A stretch of DNA of 64,000 nt from JBHOQX01 sp042408595 (GCA_042408595.1 JBHOQX010000022.1:49765-113764), one strand, 5' to 3'; shown: positions 39,404 through 48,717, counted from the stretch's first letter. The notes: generated by a model not told the origin, from the sequence alone. Translations and numbers: made by a program.

Positions 39404-41914
39404 ATGAGCGAACAGAACACTTCCGCGACTGCCGCGACGTTGCAGACGCTGCCGGTGATCGTGCTCGACGGCGCGGTGGTTTTCCCCTATACCGTCGTGA
39501 CGCTGCCGCTGGAGGAGGAGAACGCCGCCGCGGCCGAGGTGGCGCTGCGCAGCAACCGGCTGGTGCTGCTCGTTGCCCGCCGGGCGGACGCCGCCGCGGA
39601 TGCGCCGCTGTCGCTCCAGCTCCACCGTGTTGGCGTGGTGGCCCGCATCGAGCAGGCCGGCAAGCTCCCGACCGGGGCGACCGGCGTGATCGTCCGCGGG
39701 CTGGTGCGCGCCATCCTCGGCGAGCAGACCGATGAGCGGCGCTACCCGGTTTTCAGCTACACCGAGCGCCCCGACCACATCCACAAGACGCCGGAGCTCG
39801 AGGCGCTGATGACCGAGACGCGCGCTACGATCGACGCGGTGCTGGAGCTGCGTGAGGTGCCGCAGGAGATCCGCAACTTCGTCCGCGGCATCGAGGACCC
39901 CGGGCACCTGGCCGACAACACCGGCTACTCGCCGGACTACACCTTTGAGGAGCGCCAAGAGCTGCTCGAGACGTTCGACATCTACGAGCGGCTCGCGAAG
40001 GTGCGCGACTTCTACCGCAAGCAGCTCACGCTGCTGGAGGTACAGTCGAAGCTGCGCGCCGAGGTGCAGGACAGCGCCGCCCGGCAGCAGCGCGAGTTCT
40101 ACCTGCGCCAGCAAATGAAGGCCATCCAGAAGGAACTTGGCGAGGACGATGCCGAGGCCGATGAGCTGGAGGCGCTGCGCGAGAAGCTGGAGGCCGCCAG
40201 GCTGCCCGAGGCGGCGCGCAAGGAGGCCGACCGCGAGTTGAGCCGGCTCCAGCGCATGAACAGCGCACAACCCGAATACCAGATGGTGCGCACCTACCTG
40301 GAGTGGATGGCCGAACTGCCGTGGAACAACCCGAGCGGTGGCAAGATCGACGTGGCCCATGCCCGCGAAGTGTTGGATGCCGACCATTACGGTTTGGAGA
40401 AGGTCAAGGAGCGCATCCTGGAGCACCTGGCGGTCAAGCAGCGCCGCGAGGCGCTCGGTGCGGCCCAGCCGGCCCGCGAGCCGATCCTGCTCTTTGTCGG
40501 CCCGCCCGGCGTGGGCAAGACCAGCCTGGGCCAGAGCATCGCCCGCGCGCTGGGGCGGCAGTTCGTCCGCATGAGCCTGGGCGGCGTGCGCGACGAGGCC
40601 GAGTTGCGCGGCTTCCGCCGCACCTACATCGGCTCGCAGCCAGGCCGGATCATCCAGGAGCTGCGCCGCGCCGGCACATCCGACCCGGTGATCCTGCTGG
40701 ACGAGGTGGACAAGATCGGCCAGGACTACCGCGGCGACCCTGCGGCGGCCCTGCTCGAGGTGCTCGACCCGGAGCAGAACAGCACCTTCACCGATCACTA
40801 CCTGAACGTGCCGTTCGATCTGAGCAAGGTCTTCTTTATTGCGACGGCGAACGACTTGAGCACGATCCCGGGGCCGCTGCGCGACCGCATGGAAGTGATC
40901 GAGCTGAGCGGTTATATCGAGGACGAGAAGGTGCGGATCGCGCACGAGCACCTGGTGCCGAAGCAGATCCATGCCAGCGGCCTGCGCCCGGAGGAGGTCG
41001 TCGTGCAGGAGGCCGCGCTGCGTGAGATCATCGGCAGCTACACCCGCGAGGCCGGCGTGCGCACTCTGGAGCGCCAGATCGGCGCGGTGCTGCGCAAGGT
41101 CACCCGGCAGCTCGCCGAACGCGAGGGATCGGGGGCCGGGGGTCAGGGGTCAGAAGACGCGCCTGATACCGTGAAGGCCGAACCCCGAACCCTGGCCCCT
41201 GACCCCTTGGTGGTGACGCCCGACGTTGTGCGGCAGGCGCTGGGGCGGCCGCGCTTCTACAACGAGGCCAAGGAGCGTATCGACCAGCCCGGGATCGCCA
41301 CCGGCCTGGTGTGGACGCCGGTCGGCGGCGACATTGTGTTCGTCGAGGCGTCGGCTGTTCCGGGCAACAAGGAGCTGAAGCTCACCGGGCAGCTCGGTGA
41401 GGTGATGCGCGAGAGCGCTGAGGCTGCGCTGACCTACGTCCGCTCGCGGGCGCGGGCGCTCGGCATCGATCCGCGCTTCTTCGACACGCACGCCATCCAC
41501 ATCCACGTGCCGGGCGGTGCGGTGCCGAAGGATGGCCCCTCGGCGGGCATCACCATGGCGACGGCGCTGGCCTCCGCGGCCACCGGGCGGCTGGTGCGCG
41601 ACGATGTGGCGATGACCGGCGAGATCACGCTGCGTGGGCGGGTGCTGCCGATCGGCGGGATCAAGGAGAAGGCGCTCGGCGCACATCGCGCCGGCATCCG
41701 CACGATCATCCTCCCGAAGCGCAACCTGGATGACCTGGATGACCTGCCGCGCGAGGTCTTCGAGGATCTAACCTTCGTGCCGGTCGAGACGCTCGACGAG
41801 GTGCTGGCGACGGCGCTGCACGAGCAACCGGCGCCGCAGCCGGAGCCCGATCTGGGCGGCGTGCTCGACCTGCCGGAGAACAGCCGGCCCGCGCCGTCGG
41901 TGCTACCGGGGTAG
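39404..41914 (+). CDS. lon: ATP-dependent protease Lon
   Basis: 836 aa LonA-type cytoplasmic protease. N-domain ~10-215 (LPVIVLDGAVVFPYTVVTLP), coiled-coil ~215-300, AAA+ module with Walker A GPPGVGKTS (~366) and Walker B ILLDEVDKIG (~430), and protease domain with the Ser-Lys dyad: S713 in PKDGPSAGI and K756 in GIKEKALGAHR. Between the AAA+ lid and the protease, residues ~575-605 (GSGAGGQGSEDAPDTV...) are an extra linker encoded by an inverted repeat. It degrades misfolded and regulatory proteins. Regulation is probably through the palindromic operator upstream. Confidence 0.97.
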   Translation: MSEQNTSATAATLQTLPVIVLDGAVVFPYTVVTLPLEEENAAAAEVALRSNRLVLLVARRADAAADAPLSLQLHRVGVVARIEQAGKLPTGATGVIVRGLVRAILGEQTDERRYPVFSYTERPDHIHKTPELEALMTETRATIDAVLELREVPQEIRNFVRGIEDPGHLADNTGYSPDYTFEERQELLETFDIYERLAKVRDFYRKQLTLLEVQSKLRAEVQDSAARQQREFYLRQQMKAIQKELGEDDAEADELEALREKLEAARLPEAARKEADRELSRLQRMNSAQPEYQMVRTYLEWMAELPWNNPSGGKIDVAHAREVLDADHYGLEKVKERILEHLAVKQRREALGAAQPAREPILLFVGPPGVGKTSLGQSIARALGRQFVRMSLGGVRDEAELRGFRRTYIGSQPGRIIQELRRAGTSDPVILLDEVDKIGQDYRGDPAAALLEVLDPEQNSTFTDHYLNVPFDLSKVFFIATANDLSTIPGPLRDRMEVIELSGYIEDEKVRIAHEHLVPKQIHASGLRPEEVVVQEAALREIIGSYTREAGVRTLERQIGAVLRKVTRQLAEREGSGAGGQGSEDAPDTVKAEPRTLAPDPLVVTPDVVRQALGRPRFYNEAKERIDQPGIATGLVWTPVGGDIVFVEASAVPGNKELKLTGQLGEVMRESAEAALTYVRSRARALGIDPRFFDTHAIHIHVPGGAVPKDGPSAGITMATALASAATGRLVRDDVAMTGEITLRGRVLPIGGIKEKALGAHRAGIRTIILPKRNLDDLDDLPREVFEDLTFVPVETLDEVLATALHEQPAPQPEPDLGGVLDLPENSRPAPSVLPG
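41139..41206. repeat. Inverted repeat inserted in frame inside lon
   Basis: GGGGTCAGGGG (41139-41149) and its exact complement CCCCTGACCCC (41196-41206). The wording GGGGTTCAGG/GGGGTCAGG is intergenic elsewhere (about 49672-49693). It encodes an extra ~25-residue linker in Lon. Confidence 0.7.
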
Positions 41915-41983
41915 CACGTTCTGCTGTGCGGGCACGGGGGCAGAACATGTGGCCCCTCTCCCGATCCGGGAGCGAGAGGCACC

Positions 41984-42014
41984 AACGGCGGTGGGGCGCA
42001 GCTCCACCGCCGTT
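41984..42014 (+). terminator. Hairpin after lon
   Basis: AACGGCGGTGG (41984-41994) and CCACCGCCGTT (42004-42014) form an 11-bp stem followed by TTCC; preceded by a smaller CTCCCG-ATC-CGGGAG stem (41958-41972). Confidence 0.6.
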
Positions 42015-42470
42015 TCCATCCGCCTCCCCCATGTGTGGGGTTCAAGGGCGGGCAGAACGTACGGGCGACGGTTCCTTTTTCGCATGGGTGTGCGCTCTAT
42101 GCCCTTATCCCCGTCTGAACACGGGAGAGGGGGACGGGGGTTATAGACATCTGTCCGCCCTGAAACACGTGTGGGGGACGGGGCAGCGGGGAGGGGCCGT
42201 GCGTGATCACGAAAAAACCTGGCCCTCGAAGAGCCGGGGGGCGGGGACGTTCTGGCGCCTGACCAGCGCAAACCTTCAACGCATCCGGAAGAGGGGACGA
42301 AGCACGAGGAACGCGGCGGCAGGGCCGCCGCGCCCATGCAGTATTAAAAGTTGCTAGCCGTCCGGTGGCGCTATAGCGATCCTGTCCGACTCCTAAACTC
42401 CCGCTACTGTTGCCTTCCGGAAGTGGCGGGCACGCCGCCTGAAGGCGGCACAACAACTCACGCAGGATTG
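42015..42470. other. Repeat-rich non-coding stretch after lon
   Basis: No gene supported. It contains GACATCTGTCCGC-type wording shared with 63646-63659, several G-rich palindromes (GGAGAGGGGGACGGGGG), and the isolated palindrome CCGCCTGAAGGCGG near 42430 that also heads the tandem units at 11221. Confidence 0.45.
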
Positions 42471-43058
42471 CTATAGACCGCCAGCGCGCTCGCGGGCGGC
42501 GCGCGCCTGCGCCACGATATCCGCGATCTGCCCCAGGTGGTCGGCGTCGTGGCGGAGCCCCAGCACGAAACGCCCCACGGCGTCGACCGGCTCCGCTCCG
42601 GGCCACGGCTCGTAGCGCAACTCCAGGTGCGGCCGGTCGGGCCACATGTCCAGGCTCGCCAGCCGCATCCGCCGGCTCTCCTCCAGCCGCGCGCGGCACT
42701 GCGCGATCGTCGTCACGCTCTCCCACGGTACTTCGCTGCGCGAGCGCCCGTGGAACGGCACGCCGCGCGCCAGCTCGGCGGCCAGCGCCGCTGACTCCTC
42801 GGCGGACGCCGTGGTGTGCACGATCACGTGCCCAAGCGTCCAGGGCATGTGAACCTCGGCCTCGCTCGCGGCGACCGGGTCGTTCGCCGCCGGGTCGCTG
42901 GGGACGAAGGTCACATCGGCGTCCTCGCAGCCGGCGATCAGGCCGAGCATAGTGTCGACCATCTCGTTCGTCAGGGCGCGCAGGTCATCGCGTGTCAGCC
43001 CGGCGGTGAGGTGTGCGAGCGGGATGCCTTCAGCGCGAGCTTTGGCGAAATCGAGCAT
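42471..43058 (-). CDS. DinB-family protein
   Basis: 195 aa four-helix-bundle protein of the DinB/YfiT type. Likely metal ligands are the His of LGHVIVHTT (~82-86) and of LRHDADHLGQIADI (~170-176), with H-x3-H in the last helix as in the family. Members are metal-dependent and often thiol transferases or of unknown function; several are near stress genes. The start at 43058 is chosen for its GGAGGAGA 4 nt upstream; an upstream open stretch is not DinB-like. Confidence 0.8.
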   Translation of the reverse strand: MLDFAKARAEGIPLAHLTAGLTRDDLRALTNEMVDTMLGLIAGCEDADVTFVPSDPAANDPVAASEAEVHMPWTLGHVIVHTTASAEESAALAAELARGVPFHGRSRSEVPWESVTTIAQCRARLEESRRMRLASLDMWPDRPHLELRYEPWPGAEPVDAVGRFVLGLRHDADHLGQIADIVAQARAARERAGGL

Positions 43059-43278
43059 CGGTTCTCCTCCAGTGCAGGTTGCAGGATCGGACGAAGGATA
43101 AACGGCGAAGGGCGGTAGCCTGCCGGCGAACACCCACGGGTCACGGGGCGCCGGCGCGTTCACGCGGCTCTACAGCGCCATCCCCCGAACCGGACGCTGG
43201 CCGCCGCGCCGCGTTCGCCGTTCGTCGGTCGTTGCTCGACAAGATACGTCGTTTTCACTCCTCTGGATGCCACGGGGC

Positions 43279-43307
43279 TTGACAGCGCCCCGCCGCGGCG
43301 CTACCAT
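43279..43307 (+). promoter_or_regulatory. Promoter (TTGACA-17-TACCAT) for the GS-like gene
   Basis: -35 TTGACA 43279-43284, -10 TACCAT 43302-43307, 17-bp spacer, leader ~40 nt. The remainder of 43059-43353 has no other feature I can support. Confidence 0.6.
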
Positions 43308-43353
43308 ACCGCGCAACCCTTCCGCCCGTGAGCGGCACTCCAGCGAGGTTGCG

Positions 43354-44706
43354 ATGACCACACCGCAGCAGATTCTCCAGCGCGCGCAAGAAGCCAACGT
43401 CAAGCTGGTGCGCTTTCTGTACTGCGACAACGGCAGCGCGATCCGCGGCAAGGCCACCGCGCTCAGCGGCCTGCCCGCCCGTCTCGCCGACGGAATCGGC
43501 CTGACCGTCGCGATGATGGCGATGAACAGCCTGGATCAGCTTCAGCCGGTGCCGGGGATGGGGCCGGTCGGCGAGATCCGCCTGGTGCCGGACCCGGAGA
43601 CCTTCGCCGTGCTGCCATACGTGCCGCACAGCGCCGCGATGTCGTGCGATATGCTGATGAACGACCGCCAGCCGTGGGATGCTTGCCCACGCTCGTTCCT
43701 CAAGCGGATGCGGGCGCGTCTGGCCGCGCGCGGCTGGCGGCTCCAGGCCGCGCTCGAGGCCGAGTTCTCGCTGGCGCGGCGCGATGAAAACGGGGAATTT
43801 GTGCCGTTCGACGAGACCCTCTGCTTCTCGTCCATCGCCATGACCCAGGCCGCTAGCTTCGCCACGGCGCTGGTGGGCGCCCTCGAGTCGCAAGGGGTGA
43901 TCGTCGAGCAGTATTACCCGGAGCTGGGGCACGGCCAGCACGAGATCTCCATCCGCCACACCGAGGCGCTGCGCGCCGCCGACAATCATATCAAGCTGCG
44001 CGAGACGATTCGCGGCGTGGCAGCGCAGCACAGCTTGTTCGCCTCACTCGCGCCCAAGCCGTTTGTCAACCAGGCCGGCAATGGCGCGCACATCCACTTC
44101 AGCCTGTGGGATGAGCAGGGGCACAACCTGTTCTACGACGAACGCCAGCCGCGCGGCCTGTCGCTCCTGGGGCGGCAGTTTATGGCTGGCGTGCTGGAGC
44201 ATCTGCCGGCCTTGACAGCGCTCACCTGCCCGAGCGTCAACTCCTACCGCCGGCTCAAGCCGCAGTCGTGGAGCAGTGCCTACACCGCCTGGGGCTACGA
44301 CAACCGCGAGGCGGCGGTGCGGGTTGCCTCGCCGTACTGGAGCGACATCCCCGGCACGACGAACCTGGAACTAAAGGCCGCGGATAGTTCGTGCAATCCG
44401 TACATCGCGCTGGGCGGGCTGATCGCCGCCGGGCTGGACGGGATCGAACGCGAGCTGGCGCCGGGCCAGGAGACCGACGTGGACCCGGCCGCGCTGACCG
44501 AGGACGAGCGGCACGAGCGCGGCGTGCGCCGCCTGCCTTCCTCGCTGGAGAAGGCGCTGGACAATCTGGAGGCCGACGCGGTGCTCACCGGCGCGCTCGG
44601 CGAGCTGCTGGCCACCTCGTACATCGCAGTGCGCCGCTCCGAGGCGCGGGCCTTCGCCGTACAGAACGATGTGTACGAGGTGGCGCAGCATTTTTACAAG
44701 TATTGA
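43354..44706 (+). CDS. Glutamine synthetase-family ligase
   Basis: 450 aa. The glutamine synthetase fold is recognisable: beta-Grasp N-terminus (VKLVRFLYCDNGSAIRGKA), ALEAEFSLARR (metal Glu, usual EPEFFLF), GNGAHIHFSLWD (usual GSGMHxHQS), NSYRRLKPQSW and the Arg/Glu site NLELKAADSSCNPYIAL. The tyrosine adenylylation loop of GlnA is not evident. It is probably a gamma-glutamyl ligase or a FluG-type GS rather than the main GlnA. A FluG-like amidohydrolase gene lies 2.9 kb downstream on the same strand. The start at ATG 43354 follows GCGAGG; the open frame upstream is not GS-like. Confidence 0.88.
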   Translation: MTTPQQILQRAQEANVKLVRFLYCDNGSAIRGKATALSGLPARLADGIGLTVAMMAMNSLDQLQPVPGMGPVGEIRLVPDPETFAVLPYVPHSAAMSCDMLMNDRQPWDACPRSFLKRMRARLAARGWRLQAALEAEFSLARRDENGEFVPFDETLCFSSIAMTQAASFATALVGALESQGVIVEQYYPELGHGQHEISIRHTEALRAADNHIKLRETIRGVAAQHSLFASLAPKPFVNQAGNGAHIHFSLWDEQGHNLFYDERQPRGLSLLGRQFMAGVLEHLPALTALTCPSVNSYRRLKPQSWSSAYTAWGYDNREAAVRVASPYWSDIPGTTNLELKAADSSCNPYIALGGLIAAGLDGIERELAPGQETDVDPAALTEDERHERGVRRLPSSLEKALDNLEADAVLTGALGELLATSYIAVRRSEARAFAVQNDVYEVAQHFYKY

Positions 44707-44737
44707 GCGAGGCGGTGTGGAGGGATGCGCCCTTCGC

Positions 44738-45418
44738 TTACCTCCGCCACAGCAGCGCCAGGACCGCCACGCCGCCCAGCAGCCCGCCGATCACCAGCCA
44801 GAGCCAGGGCACGGTGGCCGGCCGCACTGCCCCGGGCGGCGCGACTGTCGGCGCCGCGGTCGGTGCCGTGGTCGGCGCGGCGGTGGGCGCGGGCGTCGGC
44901 GCGGCGGTGGGCACGACTGTCGGCGATGCGCTCAGCCCCGGCGCGTCGGCGCTCAGCCGCTCCATCGCCTGTTGGAACCCCTCCCCCGTCGGCTCCCGCC
45001 CGGAGAACACCAGCATCGGCCGGCTCGAGCGGTAGCTTCCGTCCGCCTCGCGCGTCAGGCCGAGCACCAGATACAGGCCGGTGGGGTCCTCGTCGAACAG
45101 GCCGCACGCGCCGCTGGAACCAAGCCACACCCCGGGCGCCTCCACGGAGAGACTGGTGTAATCGATGAACCGTAGCGTCTCCGGCGCGTCGCCACGAAAA
45201 CGCCGATCGACACGCAGCGTGACCTCGACCGGAATGAACGGCCCGTTGGGAACCTGCGGCAGCCTGCGCCATTCAGTCACCCGCCCGCCGACGATCAGCT
45301 CCGCCGGCTGCAGCGGGTCGCCATCGCCGCTGCACGCCCAGGCCGGCCCAACCGCCACGAGTTGCATGAGCGCCGCCAGCGCCGCCAGCGCAGCGCGAAC
45401 GGCTCGCTTGTATCTCAT
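44738..45418 (-). CDS. Secreted, C-terminally anchored surface protein
   Basis: 226 aa. Signal peptide (RYKRAVRAALAALAALMQLV...PAWA, cleavage before CSGDGD), then a ~130-residue domain with Cys and beta-strand pattern (ELIVGGRVTEWRRLP, VTLRVDRRFRGDAPETLRF, SSGACGLFDEDPTGLYLVL) that recalls NTR/TIMP-like modules seen in similar Chloroflexota proteins. A Pro/Thr/Ala stalk and a C-terminal membrane helix (PWLWLVIGGLLGGVAVLALL) follow. It is exposed outside the membrane; the function is unknown. GGAGATGG precedes the ATG. Confidence 0.75.
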   Translation of the reverse strand: MRYKRAVRAALAALAALMQLVAVGPAWACSGDGDPLQPAELIVGGRVTEWRRLPQVPNGPFIPVEVTLRVDRRFRGDAPETLRFIDYTSLSVEAPGVWLGSSGACGLFDEDPTGLYLVLGLTREADGSYRSSRPMLVFSGREPTGEGFQQAMERLSADAPGLSASPTVVPTAAPTPAPTAAPTTAPTAAPTVAPPGAVRPATVPWLWLVIGGLLGGVAVLALLWRR

Positions 45419-45587
45419 AATCCATCTCCGCCGATGCTGTCTGCATCGTTCATTTTGCAAGACAAGACGTGCGGCGGCGGGGCGCGGTTCCGGCGCGCCG
45501 CTGGTTCGCGGCTGACAGCCGGGTGATGCCTGCGCGCGATGACCCGCGGCAGGACGCGCAGGAATGCGGAGATCAGCTACCCAGCAT

Positions 45588-45640
45588 CGAAGCGCACGCA
45601 GGACTCGCAGATAAACTCTGCGAGTCCTGCGTGCGCTTCG
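45588..45640. terminator. 24-bp perfect hairpin
   Basis: Arm 45588-45611 and its exact complement 45617-45640 flank the 5-nt loop TAAAC. It lies just after the 3' end of the 5'-nucleotidase gene (minus strand) and probably stops its transcript, though the stem is unusually long and there is no T-run. CGTGCGCTTCG wording also occurs near 35505. Confidence 0.6.
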
Positions 45641-45656
45641 TGGCTAACGTTCGCGT

Positions 45657-47468
45657 CTAGACGGCCACGTCCTCCTCGACCTCCTCCGCTGGCTCCTCCG
45701 CGGCGCGCTGGCCACGCCCGCGCAGCCGCAGCCCTACGCCGATCGCGCCCGCGCCCGCCGCCGCCAGCCACAGCAGGTCGCCCACCGCCCCGCCGGTCGT
45801 CGGCAGTTTGGAGGGGACGCCCGGGGCGCCTGGAGCGGGGGCCGGGGCCGCGGTGCCCTGCTGGATACGCCCCTCGACCTGCGGATTTACCGGCGAGTTG
45901 GCGCGGATGTAGTCCGCCAGCACGTCGGCGTCGATCAGGCCGGTGTCCACCTTGTTCGTCCCCTTCCCGAGCACGGAGTAGCCGTCGCCGCCGTTCAGAA
46001 TGAAATTGTTGACCACCACCCGGTAGCTGCCGTTCGGGTCGAACGGCTTGTAGCCGTCCTTCGCATTGCCGATCTCGATGCTGACGATCCGGCTGCCGAC
46101 GGGCGCCGCCGGGTTCCAGATATAGCGCATCCCGCCCACCTGCGGGAAGCGCCCGGCGACCGTCTCGACCTGGCTGACGCCGTTCTCCAGCGCCTCCTTG
46201 AGCTGCGCGCCGGTGAGCGTCACCAGCGCGATCGTGTTGCCGAACGGCTGCACATCCAGCACCTCGCCGAGAATGATCTCACCGGCGTCGATGCTGGCGC
46301 GAATGCCGCCGCCGTTGACGATCGCCACCTGCGCGCCATTCGCCTTCGTGCGCTCGATCAGCGCGTCCGCGATCATGTTGCCGAGGTTCGTCTCCTTCGT
46401 GCGGACGTCCGCGCGCGCCCCGTTGAGCGGCACCGCCGCGCTCCCGACCGGTTTGGCCCGTAGCGCGGCGATCGGCGCGCCGAGCACCTTGATACGCGCG
46501 TCGAATCCGGGGTCGGGCTCGATCGTCGGCAGCACCTCCTTCACCCGCGCGGCGACCACGCTGGTGATGTTGCCCGCCGCGTCGAAGCCGACCGTCAGGT
46601 CGCCCAGCCAGCGCCCCCACTCCCAATCGGTGGCCATGACCACCGTCTTGCCGGACGGCGACGGGAGCACCTCCGGGTACGGCCGGCTCGGGTCCTCTGG
46701 TTTGACCTGCGGCCCCATCGGAGTGTGGCTGTGCCCACCGATGATCACCGCGATGCCATCCACCGCGCGGGCCAGATCGCGGTCGTTGGTGATCCCGATG
46801 TGGGTCAGCCCGATGATCTTGTTGACGCCCTGGGCCTGCAACTCGGCGACGGCGCGCCGGGCGGCGTCGGCGTAGGGGGTGAAGGTGATCCCCGGCCCGG
46901 GGCTGCTCAGCTCGCCGGTATCGATCGGCGTCAGGCCGAAGATCCCGATCTTCTCGCCGCCGATCTCCTTGATAATCCAGGGCTTGAACAGGCCGCTGAT
47001 CGGCGTCGCGGCATCCGCTACGACATTCGCGCTCAGCACCGGGAACTTCGCCCGCTTGATGAACTCGGCAAGCGGCTGCGGCCCGGCGTCGAACTCGTGG
47101 TTGCCGATCGTCACCGCCTCGTAGCCCATCGCGTTGTAGAACTCCAGGTCGGCCTGGCCGAGGTACTGGTTGAACCAGAGCGTCCCCTGGAAGACATCGC
47201 CGGCGTCGATCAGGAGCTGATTGCCACCCTCGGCGCGGATGGCGTCGATCAACGTCTTGCGCCGGGCGACGCCGCCATGAATCGGGGCGGGCGGCGTGCC
47301 GCCGACGACCGGCTCGATCCGCGCGTGGTGGTCGTTGGTGTGGATGATGCGCAAGGTATAGACTTCCGGCCCGGCCGCGTGCACCTCGAGCCGCGTGCAG
47401 ACGAAGACCAGCGTGCCCGTCCCGACCGCGACAGTGCGCAAGAACTCGCGCCGTGTCATCTTGACCAT
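45657..47468 (-). CDS. Surface 5'-nucleotidase/metallophosphatase with LPxTG-like anchor
   Basis: 603 aa UshA-like enzyme. The N-terminus MTRREFLRTVAVGTGTLVF is a Tat-type signal (RR-x-F-L). The metallophosphatase domain (~35-290) has IIHTNDHHARIEP, IDAGDVFQGTLW, IGNHEFDAG and GGHSHTPMG metal-site blocks. The 5_nucleotid_C domain (~330-530) includes NGGGIRASIDAG and NNFILNGGDGYSVL. The end LPTTGGAVGDLLWLAAAGAGA... plus basic tail is a sortase-like signal. It hydrolyses nucleotides outside the cell, probably for phosphate or nucleoside scavenging. AGGAGGGG precedes the ATG. Confidence 0.92.
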   Translation of the reverse strand: MVKMTRREFLRTVAVGTGTLVFVCTRLEVHAAGPEVYTLRIIHTNDHHARIEPVVGGTPPAPIHGGVARRKTLIDAIRAEGGNQLLIDAGDVFQGTLWFNQYLGQADLEFYNAMGYEAVTIGNHEFDAGPQPLAEFIKRAKFPVLSANVVADAATPISGLFKPWIIKEIGGEKIGIFGLTPIDTGELSSPGPGITFTPYADAARRAVAELQAQGVNKIIGLTHIGITNDRDLARAVDGIAVIIGGHSHTPMGPQVKPEDPSRPYPEVLPSPSGKTVVMATDWEWGRWLGDLTVGFDAAGNITSVVAARVKEVLPTIEPDPGFDARIKVLGAPIAALRAKPVGSAAVPLNGARADVRTKETNLGNMIADALIERTKANGAQVAIVNGGGIRASIDAGEIILGEVLDVQPFGNTIALVTLTGAQLKEALENGVSQVETVAGRFPQVGGMRYIWNPAAPVGSRIVSIEIGNAKDGYKPFDPNGSYRVVVNNFILNGGDGYSVLGKGTNKVDTGLIDADVLADYIRANSPVNPQVEGRIQQGTAAPAPAPGAPGVPSKLPTTGGAVGDLLWLAAAGAGAIGVGLRLRGRGQRAAEEPAEEVEEDVAV

Positions 47469-47580
47469 ACGCAGTGTTCCCCTCCTTTGGTTCGCGGGCT
47501 TCCTCCCGCCGGAGCGCCGCCACCAGGTGGTGCGCCGCGGCTATCTTACCGCATGTTGGGGCTCTGAGCGCACGCTGCCG

Positions 47581-47589
47581 TGGTACAAT
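47581..47589 (+). promoter_or_regulatory. Extended -10 (TGGTACAAT), near-leaderless
   Basis: Ends 9 nt before the amidohydrolase ATG at 47599, so the mRNA would have at most a couple of leader nucleotides. Confidence 0.65.
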
Positions 47590-47598
47590 GCGCCCGCC

Positions 47599-48717
47599 AT
47601 GGAACTGGACGACATCCCTCTCCTCGATCACCACTGCCACACTCTCCGCCGGGCCGCCGCCCCGCTCGATGCGGACGGGCTGCGCCGCAGCTTCAGCGAG
47701 TCGCGCGACCCGGCGATGGCGGCGCATACCGCCACTGCTATCGCCTACCAGCGCGCCCTGCGCGACCTGGCGGCGCTGCTCGGCTGCGCGCCGGACGAGG
47801 GGGCGATCCTGACCGCGCGCGCCGCCGTTCCGTTTGAACGCTACGCCCGCCGCCTGTTCGCTGCCGCCGGCTTCAGCCGCCTGCTGGTGGACAGCGGCTT
47901 CGGCGCGGCGGGCGGGTACGACCTGGCGGACCTGGCGGAGCTGGCGGGTGTGCCGGCCCAGGAAGTGCTGCGGCTGGAGACGCTGATCGAGCGGCTGATC
48001 GCCGAGGAGCCGTCGCTCGAGCGGGCCGAGGAGCGGCTGCGCGCGGCGGTGCGCGGCGCGCGGGCCGCCGGGGTCGTGGCGCTCAAGAGCATTGCCGCCT
48101 ACCGCGGCGGCCTCCACGTCGCCCGGCGCAGCCGCGATGAGGCCGCTGCCGCCTTTGCGGCGCTGCGCGCGGCGGCGCTGGCCGGCCAAACGCCGCACCT
48201 GCGCGACCGGCGGTTGCTCGATTATCTGCTGCGCGCCGCGCTGGAAGAGGCTGCCACGGCGGCGCTGCCGGTGCAGTTCCATGTCGGTCTCGGCGACGAC
48301 GACGCCGACCTGCGCCACGCCGGCCCGCTCGACCTGCAGGCGCTGCTGATCGACGATGCCTTCCGGCGCGTGCCGTTCGTCCTGCTGCACTGCTACCCAT
48401 TCGTGCGCCAGGCCGGCTATCTGGCCTCGATCTACTCGAACGTGTACGTCGATCTCTCCCTGACGATCCCGCTCACGGCCCACGGCGGCGCGGCCGCCTT
48501 CGCCGAGGCGCTGGAGCTGGCGCCAGTCTCCAAGCTGCTGTTCGCGACCGATGCGCACAGCATCCCGGAGCTGTTCTATATCGCGGCGCGCCACGGGCGG
48601 CAGGCGCTCGGCCAGGCGCTTGGCCGCCTGGCCGCAGATGGCTGGCTGACACTGCCGCAGGCCCGCGCCGCCGCCACGGCCATCCTGCACGACAACGCAG
48701 CGCGGGTGTACCGATGA
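47599..48717 (+). CDS. FluG-like amidohydrolase
   Basis: 372 aa TIM-barrel amidohydrolase_2 protein. Metal site HCHTLRR near residue 12 (H-x-H), FHVGLGDDDADLRHAG (~225), LLHCYPFVRQAGYLA (~255) and the catalytic Asp in LLFATDAHSIPELFY (~315). The N-terminal wording (SFSESRDP...AIAYQRALRDLAALLGC) follows the amidohydrolase half of FluG/nodulin-like proteins, which are fused to a GS domain. Here the GS-like gene is separate, at 43354-44706. Substrate unknown; FluG-type pairs are linked to amide or glutamyl-ligand chemistry. Promoter and start agree with leaderless translation. Confidence 0.82.
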   Translation: MELDDIPLLDHHCHTLRRAAAPLDADGLRRSFSESRDPAMAAHTATAIAYQRALRDLAALLGCAPDEGAILTARAAVPFERYARRLFAAAGFSRLLVDSGFGAAGGYDLADLAELAGVPAQEVLRLETLIERLIAEEPSLERAEERLRAAVRGARAAGVVALKSIAAYRGGLHVARRSRDEAAAAFAALRAAALAGQTPHLRDRRLLDYLLRAALEEAATAALPVQFHVGLGDDDADLRHAGPLDLQALLIDDAFRRVPFVLLHCYPFVRQAGYLASIYSNVYVDLSLTIPLTAHGGAAAFAEALELAPVSKLLFATDAHSIPELFYIAARHGRQALGQALGRLAADGWLTLPQARAAATAILHDNAARVYR

